From CAYXVJ01 sp050309435 (GTDB lineage Bacteria; Bacillota; Clostridia; Saccharofermentanales; Fastidiosipilaceae), in NCBI GenBank assembly GCA_050309435.1, contig JBNRMJ010000020.1, positions 1 through 64,000 of the forward strand: 64,000 nucleotides of DNA, in the 5' to 3' direction. Both the position numbers and the translations under genes were made by a program. The notes under the pieces were generated by a model. The model saw only the letters and a program-made list of their open reading frames with translations, did not search any database and was not told the origin of the DNA. Below are positions 16,638-25,037 of the stretch, piece after piece (within the stretch, counting starts at the first letter, position 1; each line of letters begins with the position of its first letter).

Positions 16638-18137
16638 TTGAAACGTAATGCCGATAAATCATCCGAAAACAATAAGTTAAGAGCACCGTTCTCTGATTGG
16701 CAGGAAGATCAGGGAATCGAAGCTTTTCCGGAAAAAACCACTCGACCAAAAGAAGATTTATATCCTGTATACGGAGACGAGCTGACCTCAGATGGATCTT
16801 ATTACCACTCGTATCCCCCAAAAAACCGGCAAGTGGTCAAGCATAAAGAAACTGACGGTATTAAGCCCTTAAAATCCTATCCTGCCGGACAGAGACGAAA
16901 GGCTTATCGAGCCTCGCGTGTCTTTTTTATCTTGTCTGTCGTCGTGGCCCTGGTCCTTCTGGCGGCGAGTTTTACCTGGAATTACTTGACGGGAAAGTTT
17001 ATGAAAGAGCCGGAAAAAAGTAATCAAATTACCATTACTATGACCGATGATAAAGGTTCGAATGTAGTGGTCACTCCGACACCTATCCCGGAGAAGAGTG
17101 CTTTTGCCGAAGGGATTAAGAACATACTGTTAATCGGTTCGGATTCAAGACATGACGGAGAACATGAACTGGCAGACGTCATTATGATCATGACCGTCGA
17201 CAATAAGAAGAATCAACTCAAACTGAGTTCTATTCAGCGCGACATGCTGGTATATACGGGTGGAGATATTACGCAGCTCAAGAAGATTAATTCGGTTCTG
17301 CAGTATGGTCCCGAGCTCCTCGTACATACCATTAACGAGAATCTCAGTCTGGATCTTCAGGGGTATGTTCAGATTGATATGACCGGAACAGAAACCATCA
17401 TCGACATGATGGAGGGTATTGAAATCGACGTTCCCGAAGATGAGGCCTTTATAGATTACTTGAATCTGGCCATACACGAACAAAATGTGCTTGCCGAAGG
17501 TTGGACCGCCAACGAGAATTATGTGGATGAGTTAACTCAAGGCGGAAAGCAAACGCTTAACGGGCGTCAAACACTGGCTTACATGAGAGTTCGAAAAGTG
17601 GACAGTGATTATCGCAGGACCGAGCGTCAGCGGGAAGTGATGGAATTGCTGTTGAAAAAGTTCCTGCGTCAGAATCCACTGAAGATGGCGCAAGTTGTTC
17701 GGGAAGGTCTGTCTTTTGTGCGCACGGATCTCGCTTATAAAGATATTTTCGGCTTGGCTACACAAGTTGTTCCTGCACTCGGAGGAGGCATGGAACAAAT
17801 GCAGATCCCCGTAAACAAGACTTTCTGGGAAGATCAAAACGGCAATATAGTACCCGGCTTTAATTTGATGAATCCCTTGATACATAACTTTATCTATGGT
17901 GATTTAAGCCATCAACTGGCGGTTCATCAGATTCCGCAGGCGCCTGCTCTTGAAACCAACTATTACATTGAGCCTGAAACACTGCGCTTCTTCGAGGTTT
18001 ACGGAGCTATTGTCGGCGAAGAACAGGCCAGAAGCGAAAGCCGTGCCGAATACCAGCGCCAGTATGCCAATGGCTATCGTCATCAGGAGCCGCCGGCATC
18101 CTGGACACCTTCCTCAGAAACCAATGGCACGAACTAA
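16638..18137 (+). CDS. LytR-CpsA-Psr (LCP) family wall-polymer ligase, copy 1
   Basis: LCP proteins transfer lipid-linked glycopolymers to peptidoglycan on the outer face of the membrane. A cytosolic part of about 95 residues is followed by one membrane helix (V-F-F-I-L-S-V-V-V-A-L-V-L-L-A-A) and the LCP domain (about 155-410). Domain motifs are N-I-L-L-I-G-S-D-S-R, L-S-S-I-Q-R-D-M-L-V-Y, and Y-M-R-V-R-K-V-D-S-D-Y-R-R-T-E-R-Q with the phosphate-binding Arg residues. The start is TTG at 16638 with AAGGAG at 16627-16632. A GC hairpin (AACCCGC/GCGGGTT, 16589-16607) lies in the leader. The second LCP gene follows 102 bases on. Confidence 0.92.
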   Translation: MKRNADKSSENNKLRAPFSDWQEDQGIEAFPEKTTRPKEDLYPVYGDELTSDGSYYHSYPPKNRQVVKHKETDGIKPLKSYPAGQRRKAYRASRVFFILSVVVALVLLAASFTWNYLTGKFMKEPEKSNQITITMTDDKGSNVVVTPTPIPEKSAFAEGIKNILLIGSDSRHDGEHELADVIMIMTVDNKKNQLKLSSIQRDMLVYTGGDITQLKKINSVLQYGPELLVHTINENLSLDLQGYVQIDMTGTETIIDMMEGIEIDVPEDEAFIDYLNLAIHEQNVLAEGWTANENYVDELTQGGKQTLNGRQTLAYMRVRKVDSDYRRTERQREVMELLLKKFLRQNPLKMAQVVREGLSFVRTDLAYKDIFGLATQVVPALGGGMEQMQIPVNKTFWEDQNGNIVPGFNLMNPLIHNFIYGDLSHQLAVHQIPQAPALETNYYIEPETLRFFEVYGAIVGEEQARSESRAEYQRQYANGYRHQEPPASWTPSSETNGTN

Positions 18138-18239
18138 TATTTTAGAAATATTTACTTTTCTACGCCATTATCAAACTTGATTCATGCAAAATTCTGTTAA
18201 CATGATGGTAAGAGTGAACAAGAGGAGTAACTTAAGAAA

Positions 18240-20102
18240 TTGAAAAAGCGATATGATCATGCCGAAGAAGGAGGCCAAAGGCCGGAAAGAAGCGAACATG
18301 ATGTTCGCCAAAGGCGCCCGTTCGATTATACAGACGATCTCGCATTCGATGATTTACTGAGCAATCGGGCCGATACGAGACCGCTTCGTCGCCAACCTAT
18401 GGTCAGGGATACAAATCCTCCTGCGAAAACCGTCGGCAGCAAACAAAAACGGATTTTGAAACGCGCGGGTATTATCACGGCCGCGAGCTTTGCCTTTGTT
18501 TTACTCGCCGTTTTTATTTTTTGGCAGTGGTTAGTATCGGGTGCGGAAACAGGCTTGACCGCTCCCGGTCAGATTCCCACAGGAATCCTGACCGACGAAA
18601 CCAGTGATTATATCGACGACAGCGACTATTTATCCGAGGAGACATCGGAAGGGACCATCGCCGACAGACCAACCATACCCAAAAATACGGACTATTTATC
18701 CGGTATCGAATACAACAAGAATCTGACCAATATTTTGATCATCGGAACAGATTCCCGCGACTCCACGGGTAAGACTTTCGAGCGCTCGGATACCATGATG
18801 CTGCTGACCATCGATAAGGAAAATGATGCGATCAAGCTCACCTCGTTTCAGCGAGATATTCTTGTTTATTTACCCGGCCAATCCATTCCGGTGAAATTAA
18901 ACGAAGCGAATCTCTACGGACCGGACTTCCTGGTTCAGACATTAAACCAGAATTTCCTTCTGGATATCGAAGATTATGTCATGGTAAATATCATGGATGC
19001 CGAGAATCTGGTGGATGCGATCGGTGGTCTGGAGATTTATGTCGAAGACGATCCTGCTGTCCTGAAATATCTGAATGCCTGTATTGTCGAACAAAACGTT
19101 ATGTACGAAGGCTGGGATGATCGGTCTAACTGGGTTGATACCATCGATAAAGGCGGTCTTCTGCATTTAAACGGCCGCCAGACCATCGCTTATGCCCGCA
19201 TGCGTAAGCTTGACAGTGATTACCAGCGTATGTCCAGACAGCGCGAAGTCCTTGTTAAGTCATACGAAAAAATGAAATCGGCAAATATTCTGCAGTTGAT
19301 TCGTCTGGCCAAGGCAGGCTTCGATATGATTGCCACCAATTACACCCAAACCGAACTCACTGCCATGATTGTTTCTTTACTTCCTGCTATGTCGGCGGAT
19401 GTGGAACAAATGCAGATACCCATTAATGGTACATATTGGTCCGATAGCACGGGAGCCTGGGTGAATCGCGTAAACTTCAATATGACGATACCTCCTCTCC
19501 ATGAATTCGTATACGGCGAGAAAATCGAATCTTTCATACCCGTACCGCTTGTTCCTTATACACCGATGGAATACGTGAGCATGCAATACAACGAAATGCC
19601 CGTTTCTGTTCTCAGCGGTCAATTCCGCGGGATTTCCTATGTTGGAAAGAACGGCTGGAGCGGAGACGGCGTGGCTGTAAAAGTTGTCGACGGTAAAGTC
19701 GTGCTTCCGTCTATTACACCCGAACCCACGTCTGCGGTACCTTACCCGACATCAGCGGCCACTTCCGGCAACAACACTGTCCCGGGCACTTCGAGTATGC
19801 CTTCGACAAGCGGATCATCCGCGTCTCCGGAAAGCAGTGTAAATGCGTCTCCGACCAATACACCAAAACCGACTTCGACACCGGTGCCGCCGACACCTAC
19901 GCCCAGGCCTTCATCGACACCGGCTCCGGCAACGCCGACTCCAAAACCGACGGCAACACCGACGCCGACCAATACCCCGACCCCGAAACCGACAGCAACA
20001 CCGACACCAACCAATACCCCGACCCCGTTACCGACAGCAACACCGGCGCCGACCAATACCCCGACCCCGATTCCCGCGGAATCCGAAGCAGTTGCAGGTT
20101 AA
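18240..20102 (+). CDS. LytR-CpsA-Psr (LCP) family wall-polymer ligase with Pro/Thr-rich tail, copy 2
   Basis: This paralogue of the preceding gene has 620 residues. A cytosolic N-terminal part (about 1-75) precedes a membrane helix near 80-100. An acidic stretch leads to the LCP domain with N-I-L-I-I-G-T-D-S-R-D, L-T-S-F-Q-R-D-I-L-V-Y and Y-A-R-M-R-K-L-D-S-D-Y-Q-R-M-S-R-Q. The last 120 or so residues are rich in Pro, Thr and Ser, with three tandem 14-residue units. Such tails typically cross or attach to the cell wall. The start is TTG at 18240 with AGAGGAG about 12 bases before it. Overlapping open frames on the opposite strand arise from this repeat and are not genes. Confidence 0.92.
   Translation: MKKRYDHAEEGGQRPERSEHDVRQRRPFDYTDDLAFDDLLSNRADTRPLRRQPMVRDTNPPAKTVGSKQKRILKRAGIITAASFAFVLLAVFIFWQWLVSGAETGLTAPGQIPTGILTDETSDYIDDSDYLSEETSEGTIADRPTIPKNTDYLSGIEYNKNLTNILIIGTDSRDSTGKTFERSDTMMLLTIDKENDAIKLTSFQRDILVYLPGQSIPVKLNEANLYGPDFLVQTLNQNFLLDIEDYVMVNIMDAENLVDAIGGLEIYVEDDPAVLKYLNACIVEQNVMYEGWDDRSNWVDTIDKGGLLHLNGRQTIAYARMRKLDSDYQRMSRQREVLVKSYEKMKSANILQLIRLAKAGFDMIATNYTQTELTAMIVSLLPAMSADVEQMQIPINGTYWSDSTGAWVNRVNFNMTIPPLHEFVYGEKIESFIPVPLVPYTPMEYVSMQYNEMPVSVLSGQFRGISYVGKNGWSGDGVAVKVVDGKVVLPSITPEPTSAVPYPTSAATSGNNTVPGTSSMPSTSGSSASPESSVNASPTNTPKPTSTPVPPTPTPRPSSTPAPATPTPKPTATPTPTNTPTPKPTATPTPTNTPTPLPTATPAPTNTPTPIPAESEAVAG
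19947..20072 (+). repeat. Three tandem 42-bp repeats coding the LCP tail
   Basis: Units at 19947-19988, 19989-20030 and 20031-20072 each encode a 14-residue block of the form PTATPxPTNTPTPx. Units differ at only a few bases. The repeat keeps the reading frame when a unit is gained or lost, so tail length could vary between strains. Confidence 0.9.
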
Positions 20103-20147
20103 GTTTCGAGTACGGAAAGAGGAGGGAAGTAAGTTTTTCCGATCCAG

Positions 20148-20187
20148 GGCAATGCCCGGCCACCAGGCCGCGAGCTTGCCTTTTTTT
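20148..20187 (+). terminator. Terminator after the second LCP gene
   Basis: GGCAA (20148-20152) pairs with TTGCC (20176-20180), with an inner CGGCC/GGCCG stem, followed by seven T residues (20181-20187). Confidence 0.72.
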
Positions 20188-20234
20188 GGCAGGATCCAGG
20201 AATTTTGTTCAGAATTTATTAACACAGATATACC

Positions 20235-20262
20235 TTGACTTTCTCTGACAATAGCTTATACT
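20235..20262 (+). promoter_or_regulatory. groESL promoter
   Basis: TTGACT (20235-20240), 16 bases, TATACT (20257-20262). The predicted start lies at about 20269, immediately before the CIRCE element. Confidence 0.85.
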
Positions 20263-20270
20263 TTGTGATG

Positions 20271-20297
20271 TTAGCAATCTAAGCAATAGAGTGCTAA
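20271..20297 (+). promoter_or_regulatory. CIRCE element (HrcA operator)
   Basis: TTAGCAATC-N9-GAGTGCTAA. The right arm is the exact consensus and the left arm has A for C at its seventh position. Its place over the start point and the 5' leader of groES is the classic arrangement for HrcA repression of heat-shock genes. hrcA itself is not in the window. Confidence 0.93.
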
Positions 20298-20330
20298 ATG
20301 AAACGAATAATATAAACAGGAGGCATTTAC

Positions 20331-20615
20331 ATGACAATTAAACCTTTGAGTGATCGCGTAGTGATCAAGATGCTGGAGAATGAAGAAACCACGAAGAGTG
20401 GTATTGTCTTACCCGGCAGTGCCCAGGAAAAGCCCCAGATTGCCGAAGTCGTTGCCGTCGGACCCGGTGGTGTCGTAGATGGTAAAGATATCATCATGGA
20501 GCTTGAAGTAGGTGACCGTGTTTTGATCAGTAAATATGCCGGTACCGAAGTGAAACTTGACGGTATAGAGTACACCATCTTGCGTCAAAGCGATATTTTA
20601 GCAATTGTCGAGTAA
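20331..20615 (+). CDS. groES: Co-chaperonin GroES
   Basis: This 94-residue protein forms the heptameric lid of the GroEL chamber. It starts with I-K-P-L-S-D-R-V-V-I-K and has the mobile-loop region E-E-T-T-K-S-G-I-V-L-P and the V-G-P-G segment. The last part is G-D-R-V-L-I-S-K-Y-A-G-T-E-V-K. AGGAGG lies before the ATG. It is the first gene of the groESL operon under CIRCE control, with groEL 42 bases downstream. Confidence 0.98.
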   Translation: MTIKPLSDRVVIKMLENEETTKSGIVLPGSAQEKPQIAEVVAVGPGGVVDGKDIIMELEVGDRVLISKYAGTEVKLDGIEYTILRQSDILAIVE

Positions 20616-20657
20616 GTAATCTGAAATAATCTATAAAGTCCACGGAGGTATTGTTAC

Positions 20658-22271
20658 ATGGCTAAAGATCTGAAATATAACGAAGATGCACGAAAGGCGC
20701 TTGAGCGCGGTGTGAACAAGTTAGCCGATACGGTTAAAATCACACTCGGTCCGAAGGGTCGCAACGTTGTTTTGGACAAGAAGTACGGCAGCCCGCTGAT
20801 CACGAATGACGGTGTTACCATCGCCAAGGAAATCGAGTTGGAAGATCGTTTCGAGAACATGGGCGCACAACTGGTCAAGGAAGTTGCCACCAAAACAAAC
20901 GATGTTGCAGGTGACGGCACAACCACGGCGACCGTACTGGCTCAGGCGATCATCCGCGAAGGTTTGAAGAACATCGCGGCAGGCGCCAATCCCATGGTTC
21001 TTCGTCAGGGTATCGCGAAGGCTGTTGATACGGCTGTCACCAGCATTAAGGATGCAGCCAGAAATGTCAGCACGAAGCATGATATCGCCCGCGTCGGTGC
21101 GGTATCCGCAGATGACGACGAAGTCGGCGAGTTGATTTCCGAAGCCATGGAGAGAGTATCGGCCGACGGTGTCATCACGGTTGAAGAATCCAAGACCATG
21201 ATCACCGAGCTCGAAGTCGTTGAAGGCATGCAGTTCGACCGCGGATATATCAGTGCTTATATGGCGACCGATATGGAGAAGATGGAAGCAGTTCTCGACG
21301 AGCCTTATATCCTCGTAACTGATAAGAAAATTACCAACATTCAGGACGTACTGCCTCTTCTCGAGCAAGTGATTAAGACCGGTCGCAAGCTTTTACTCAT
21401 CGCCGAAGATGTCGAAGGCGAAGCACTGTCGACCCTGATCCTGAACAAGCTGCGCGGCACATTCGTGACTGTTGCGGTCAAGGCGCCCGGTTTCGGTGAC
21501 CGTCGTAAGGAAATGCTGCAGGATATCGCCGCATTGACAGGTGCTCAGGTCATCACTTCGGATCTCGGCCTCGAGCTGAAAGATGCTACACTGGATCAAC
21601 TGGGTTCGGCTCGCCAGGTTAAAGTGGAAAAAGAAAATACCATCATCGTTGATGGTGCCGGTGATAAAGATGCAATCCAGGCTCGCGTAAACCAGATCCG
21701 CACACAAATCGCCGAAACAACATCCGACTTCGATCGCGAGAAGCTCCAGGAGCGTCTGGCAAAACTGGCCGGCGGTGTTGCCGTCATTAAGGTCGGTGCC
21801 GCCACAGAGACAGAAATGAAAGAGCGTAAGCTGCGCATCGAAGACGCTCTGTCCGCAACTCGTGCCGCTGTGGAGGAAGGTATCGTAGCCGGTGGCGGAA
21901 CAACCTATATTCACAGCATTCCCGCCGTTCGCGAGTTGATGGACAGCCTGGAAGGTGATGTCCGTACCGGCGTAAGTATCGTGTTGCGTGCGTTGGAAGA
22001 ACCTCTTCGTCAGATCGCCATTAATGCCGGTCTGGAAGGATCCGTTGTTGCCGAAGGCGTCAAGAGTTCGGCCAAGGGCGTTGGTTACAATGTTGTTAGC
22101 GAGAAGTACGAAGATATGATCGCAGCAGGTATCGTTGACCCCGCTAAGGTCACCCGCAGCGCTTTACAGAATGCCGCATCGGTTGCCGCCATGCTCTTAA
22201 CCACAGAAGCGATAGTTGCCGATATCCCCGAACCTGCTCCCGCCGCAGCTCCGGGACCGGACATGTACTAA
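20658..22271 (+). CDS. groEL: Chaperonin GroEL
   Basis: This 537-residue ATP-dependent folding chaperonin assembles as a double heptameric ring. Conserved segments include L-G-P-K-G-R-N-V-V-L-D-K, the ATP-site D-G-T-T-T-A-T-V-L-A (with G-D before it), E-G-M-Q-F-D-R-G-Y-I-S and G-G-G-T-T-Y-I. The C terminus ends in a Pro/Ala-rich tail P-A-P-A-A-A-P-G-P-D-M-Y and lacks the usual Gly-Gly-Met repeat that lines the chamber floor, a mild departure. CGGAGGT precedes the ATG, and a strong terminator closes the operon. Confidence 0.98.
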   Translation: MAKDLKYNEDARKALERGVNKLADTVKITLGPKGRNVVLDKKYGSPLITNDGVTIAKEIELEDRFENMGAQLVKEVATKTNDVAGDGTTTATVLAQAIIREGLKNIAAGANPMVLRQGIAKAVDTAVTSIKDAARNVSTKHDIARVGAVSADDDEVGELISEAMERVSADGVITVEESKTMITELEVVEGMQFDRGYISAYMATDMEKMEAVLDEPYILVTDKKITNIQDVLPLLEQVIKTGRKLLLIAEDVEGEALSTLILNKLRGTFVTVAVKAPGFGDRRKEMLQDIAALTGAQVITSDLGLELKDATLDQLGSARQVKVEKENTIIVDGAGDKDAIQARVNQIRTQIAETTSDFDREKLQERLAKLAGGVAVIKVGAATETEMKERKLRIEDALSATRAAVEEGIVAGGGTTYIHSIPAVRELMDSLEGDVRTGVSIVLRALEEPLRQIAINAGLEGSVVAEGVKSSAKGVGYNVVSEKYEDMIAAGIVDPAKVTRSALQNAASVAAMLLTTEAIVADIPEPAPAAAPGPDMY

Positions 22272-22291
22272 ACCGCAGCTAAGATTTCCCG

Positions 22292-22325
22292 GGTCTGTCA
22301 GATTTGCATCTGACAGACCTTTTTA
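22292..22325 (+). terminator. groESL terminator
   Basis: GGTCTGTCAGAT (22292-22303) and ATCTGACAGACC (22308-22319) form a perfect 12-bp stem with a TTGC loop, followed by TTTTTAATTTT. Confidence 0.95.
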
Positions 22326-22380
22326 ATTTTAGCGGATTCCGTTAAGATAGGTATAGCAGAAGTATTTCAGGAGGCTGTAA

Positions 22381-23070
22381 ATGGATAACGAAGAGATCAG
22401 GAACAATGATCAAATCAAAGACGAGAATGAGTTGCTAAGCAGCGAACGGAGCGCTCCCGCACCGCAGGTAACGCCCGAAGAAGCAGAATCGGCACTGAGT
22501 CGGGCTTACAGACAGTATCAGGAAGACTCGACCCAGGATACTTTCATCGAGATTATCGTACGCCGGAAATTGCAGGGCATCGACTACGCGAAAATTGCCG
22601 GATTAATGCTTTTGTATTTGATCGTGAACTTCGCGGCATTTTTCTTTAGCGGCATTGTCCCGTTCTTATTGACTTTACTGCCTTTGATCGTCATTGGAGG
22701 AGCATTTGGTATTTGGTGGCTGATCACAGGCTTAAATAAGGAATACGAGTATGTGGTCACAAAAGGCGATCTGGATGTCGATGTAATCATCGCGCGCCGT
22801 CGTCGCAAGCGTGCTTACAGTGTAAAAGCCAAGGATCTGGAAATCATGGCATCCTGCAACAGCGATGAATACAGAACATACTCAAAACAGCAGAATATCA
22901 AGATCAAGAATCTGGCGGCCAATCCCGAAGATCCGAAGAACTGGTTTATGGTATCCCAGTTTGAAGGTGCCAGAACCATGGCTATCATTTCGCCGAATGA
23001 GAAGATTGTCAGAAATATGCATCGTTTTGCCCGTCATAAAGTCCGTTTCAATCCTGTGGTCGGTCTATAA
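22381..23070 (+). CDS. Membrane protein with two helices and cytosolic basic domain (DUF6106-like), function unknown
   Basis: This 229-residue protein has an acidic N-terminal part and two adjacent hydrophobic helices at about 75-120. After these comes a domain beginning E-Y-E-Y-V-V-T-K-G-D-L-D-V-D-V-I-I-A-R-R-R-R-K-R. The helix pair followed by this basic beta-type domain resembles clostridial DUF6106-type proteins; I am not certain of the family. AGGAGG precedes the ATG. The stop and the next start are directly adjacent (TAAATG), so it is co-translated with the acyl-ACP thioesterase. A link with lipid or membrane homeostasis is possible from context only. Confidence 0.8.
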   Translation: MDNEEIRNNDQIKDENELLSSERSAPAPQVTPEEAESALSRAYRQYQEDSTQDTFIEIIVRRKLQGIDYAKIAGLMLLYLIVNFAAFFFSGIVPFLLTLLPLIVIGGAFGIWWLITGLNKEYEYVVTKGDLDVDVIIARRRRKRAYSVKAKDLEIMASCNSDEYRTYSKQQNIKIKNLAANPEDPKNWFMVSQFEGARTMAIISPNEKIVRNMHRFARHKVRFNPVVGL

Positions 23071-23856
23071 ATGGATAAGCCGCGAATATTGACAAAGGAA
23101 TTTTCCATCCGCAGTACGGAAACGGATTTATGGGACAGACTTCATCTTGATTCTCTCTTCTCGATGATGCAGGAAACCGCTTCGGAACATGCGGCTCTTC
23201 TAGGCACGAGTAATCAGGTTCTGGATGACAGAGGCTATGTTTACCTTTTAAACGCTATCTCGCTTCGATTGGATTCATATCCGGTCTGGGGAGAAAGCGT
23301 ACGAATCACAACCTGGTGCAGAGATATCATCCAACTGTATTTTATGCGTGACTTTGTGATCGAAACTTCGGACGGTAAAAAAATTGCAGCCGCGACATCG
23401 GCCTGGTTTCTCGGTGACAAAAACAATCATCGTCCTTTGCGTCCATCCGTTATTGATGATTTAACGACTGATTATACTTATCCGCAGCGATCCGCACTCG
23501 GATTTAATGCGCTTCGTTTAAAAAACAGTCGCTTGAATTTGCCCGAGGAGAGCAGCTTTTCCAAGTATGCCGATTTCAGTGATCTGGATAGAAATCGGCA
23601 TGTCAATAATACCCGTTATGTTGCCTGGTCGATTGATTATTTTTATCATTCCCTGGGAATCAATGAAGCCCGTAAGATAAAAGGCATTGATATAAATTAT
23701 CTGGCAGAAGTGAAATATCAGGATAAAGTGCGAATGGTCAGCCGGGGCATCGAAGCCGATAAACCGGGAGAACAGCCCGAAGGTGCCTGTGCAGTAGCCA
23801 TAGAAGGTCGTGACGATGCACAAAAAGCACTATTTCGATCCATTCTCTATTATTAA
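23071..23856 (+). CDS. Acyl-ACP thioesterase (FatA/FatB-like)
   Basis: The enzyme hydrolyses acyl-acyl carrier protein to release free fatty acids. The double hot-dog fold is recognisable. The first half has H-L-D-S-L-F-S-M-M-Q-E-T-A-S-E-H-A and W-F-L-G-D. The second half begins with the conserved D-L-D-R-N-R-H-V-N-N-T-R-Y-V-A-W, which holds the catalytic Asp/Asn and His of this family. The 261-residue length is right for bacterial members. No ribosome site is visible between the adjacent stop and start, so it probably relies on translation of the preceding membrane protein gene. No other fatty acid synthesis genes are near. Confidence 0.9.
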   Translation: MDKPRILTKEFSIRSTETDLWDRLHLDSLFSMMQETASEHAALLGTSNQVLDDRGYVYLLNAISLRLDSYPVWGESVRITTWCRDIIQLYFMRDFVIETSDGKKIAAATSAWFLGDKNNHRPLRPSVIDDLTTDYTYPQRSALGFNALRLKNSRLNLPEESSFSKYADFSDLDRNRHVNNTRYVAWSIDYFYHSLGINEARKIKGIDINYLAEVKYQDKVRMVSRGIEADKPGEQPEGACAVAIEGRDDAQKALFRSILYY

Positions 23857-23930
23857 CGGAATGTCGTCATTGTTTATATGAATAATGTATGACAGACTTA
23901 AAATAATGTGTAAAATTTCAAAAGCGATGA

Positions 23931-23959
23931 TTTACCCTTAATTGTACATAGGGTATAAT
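23931..23959 (+). promoter_or_regulatory. Promoter of the Gld-like ABC operon
   Basis: TTTACC (23931-23936), 17 bases, TATAAT (23954-23959). The predicted start near 23966 gives a leader of about 105 bases that contains a tiny open frame and a terminator-like hairpin. Confidence 0.65.
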
Positions 23960-23970
23960 CTTTGTGATTT

Positions 23971-24018
23971 ATGACTTTTGCTTTTTATGAATTTTTAGCT
24001 GAAGTGAAGGTAAATTGA
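23971..24018 (+). other. Possible 15-residue leader peptide
   Basis: ATG at 23971 opens 15 codons (MTFAFYEFLAEVKVN) ending at TGA 24016-24018, seven bases before the hairpin. It holds three Phe and one Tyr in its first eight residues. There is no ribosome site; the ATG would lie about five bases from the predicted transcript start. It may be chance. Confidence 0.25.
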
Positions 24019-24024
24019 TAACGG

Positions 24025-24059
24025 ACAGCATCGGCTTGCCGGTGGCTGTTTAGTTTTTT
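24025..24059 (+). terminator. Terminator-like hairpin in the leader (possible attenuator)
   Basis: ACAGC-ATCGG (24025-24034), loop CTTG, CCGGT-g-GCTGT (24039-24049) with one bulge, then six T residues at 24054-24059. It stands between the promoter and the ribosome site of the ABC ATPase gene, where a simple terminator for an upstream gene would not be expected. Confidence 0.55.
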
Positions 24060-24071
24060 GAGGAGGAAGAC

Positions 24072-25037
24072 ATGATTGAGATATCACATTTGGTCAAACG
24101 GTATGGCGATATAGCCGCCGTCAATGACATCAGCTTCTCGGTCGCTGAGGGTGAGATTCTGGGATTCCTGGGTCCGAATGGAGCCGGTAAATCTACAACA
24201 ATGAACATTTTAACCGGCTTTATTTCCGCTACATCAGGCACGGTTAAGGTAAATGGTTATGATATTTTGGAGAATCCGTCCGAAGCGAAACGTTCGATCG
24301 GTTACCTGCCGGAACAACCCCCGCTTTATCTGGATATGACCGTTAGCGAGTATCTGAACTTCATATGTGATTTGAAGGGTGTAAGAAAAGAAGAACGTCA
24401 GCAGCAACTTGCTCGTATCATGCGCATGGTTCGTATTACCGATGTGTCTCATCGTTTAATCGATAACCTGTCGAAAGGTTATAAGCAGCGCGTCGGTATC
24501 GCCCAGGCCATGGTTGGAAATCCTAAAGTTCTAATCCTGGATGAACCGACGGTCGGTCTTGATCCTAAACAGATTATCGATGTGCGTAACACGATCAAAG
24601 AACTGGGGAAATCACATACAATTATTCTGAGCTCGCACATTCTGCCAGAAGTGCAGGCTGTCTGCGATCGCGTGGTTATTATTAACCGCGGCGAAATCGT
24701 AGCAGTGGATGACATCGGTCATTTATCGAATCGCGGTCAGGTCAATAGAATGGAAATTCTTGTCGAAGGTCCTTCTCGCGAAGTTGTTCGTCGCTTGCGT
24801 CAGATTCCCGGTTTGACAGAGACGACTGTTATCCGCGAGAATGACGGCTTGTCACTGATTCAATACGAGAACGAGCTGGGTAAGGATACCCGTCGACAGG
24901 TTTTCTACATCATGGCACAGAATAGCTGGCCGATCCTGCAGATGAGAAGCATGGAACCCACACTGGAAGATGTCTTCCTCGAAGTGACAGGTTCCGCCTT
25001 AACTCGTAAATCAAGCGTAGTAGGGGAGGAAAAATAA
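24072..25037 (+). CDS. ABC transporter ATP-binding protein, GldA/CcmA-like
   Basis: This 321-residue ATPase of an ABC-2 type system has Walker A G-P-N-G-A-G-K-S-T, Q-loop L-P-E-Q-P-P-L-Y, signature L-S-K-G-Y-K-Q-R, and Walker B V-L-I-L-D-E-P-T-V-G-L-D. The C-terminal 100 residues, after H-I-L-P-E-V, form the extension common in GldA-type subunits and end with L-E-D-V-F-L-E-V-T. GAGGAGGAAG precedes the ATG. Its stop overlaps the permease start by one base (TAATG). It should power the permease encoded next; the substrate is unknown. Confidence 0.92.
   Translation: MIEISHLVKRYGDIAAVNDISFSVAEGEILGFLGPNGAGKSTTMNILTGFISATSGTVKVNGYDILENPSEAKRSIGYLPEQPPLYLDMTVSEYLNFICDLKGVRKEERQQQLARIMRMVRITDVSHRLIDNLSKGYKQRVGIAQAMVGNPKVLILDEPTVGLDPKQIIDVRNTIKELGKSHTIILSSHILPEVQAVCDRVVIINRGEIVAVDDIGHLSNRGQVNRMEILVEGPSREVVRRLRQIPGLTETTVIRENDGLSLIQYENELGKDTRRQVFYIMAQNSWPILQMRSMEPTLEDVFLEVTGSALTRKSSVVGEEK

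Noticed and set aside
19742..20056. Minus-strand open frame with G-V-G-V-A-V-G repeats
   Set aside because: It is the reverse reading of the Pro/Thr-rich repeat of the LCP gene, with no ribosome site or promoter.
20721..21368. 215-codon minus-strand open frame inside groEL
   Set aside because: It is a shadow of the conserved groEL sequence; composition and lack of start signals argue against a gene.
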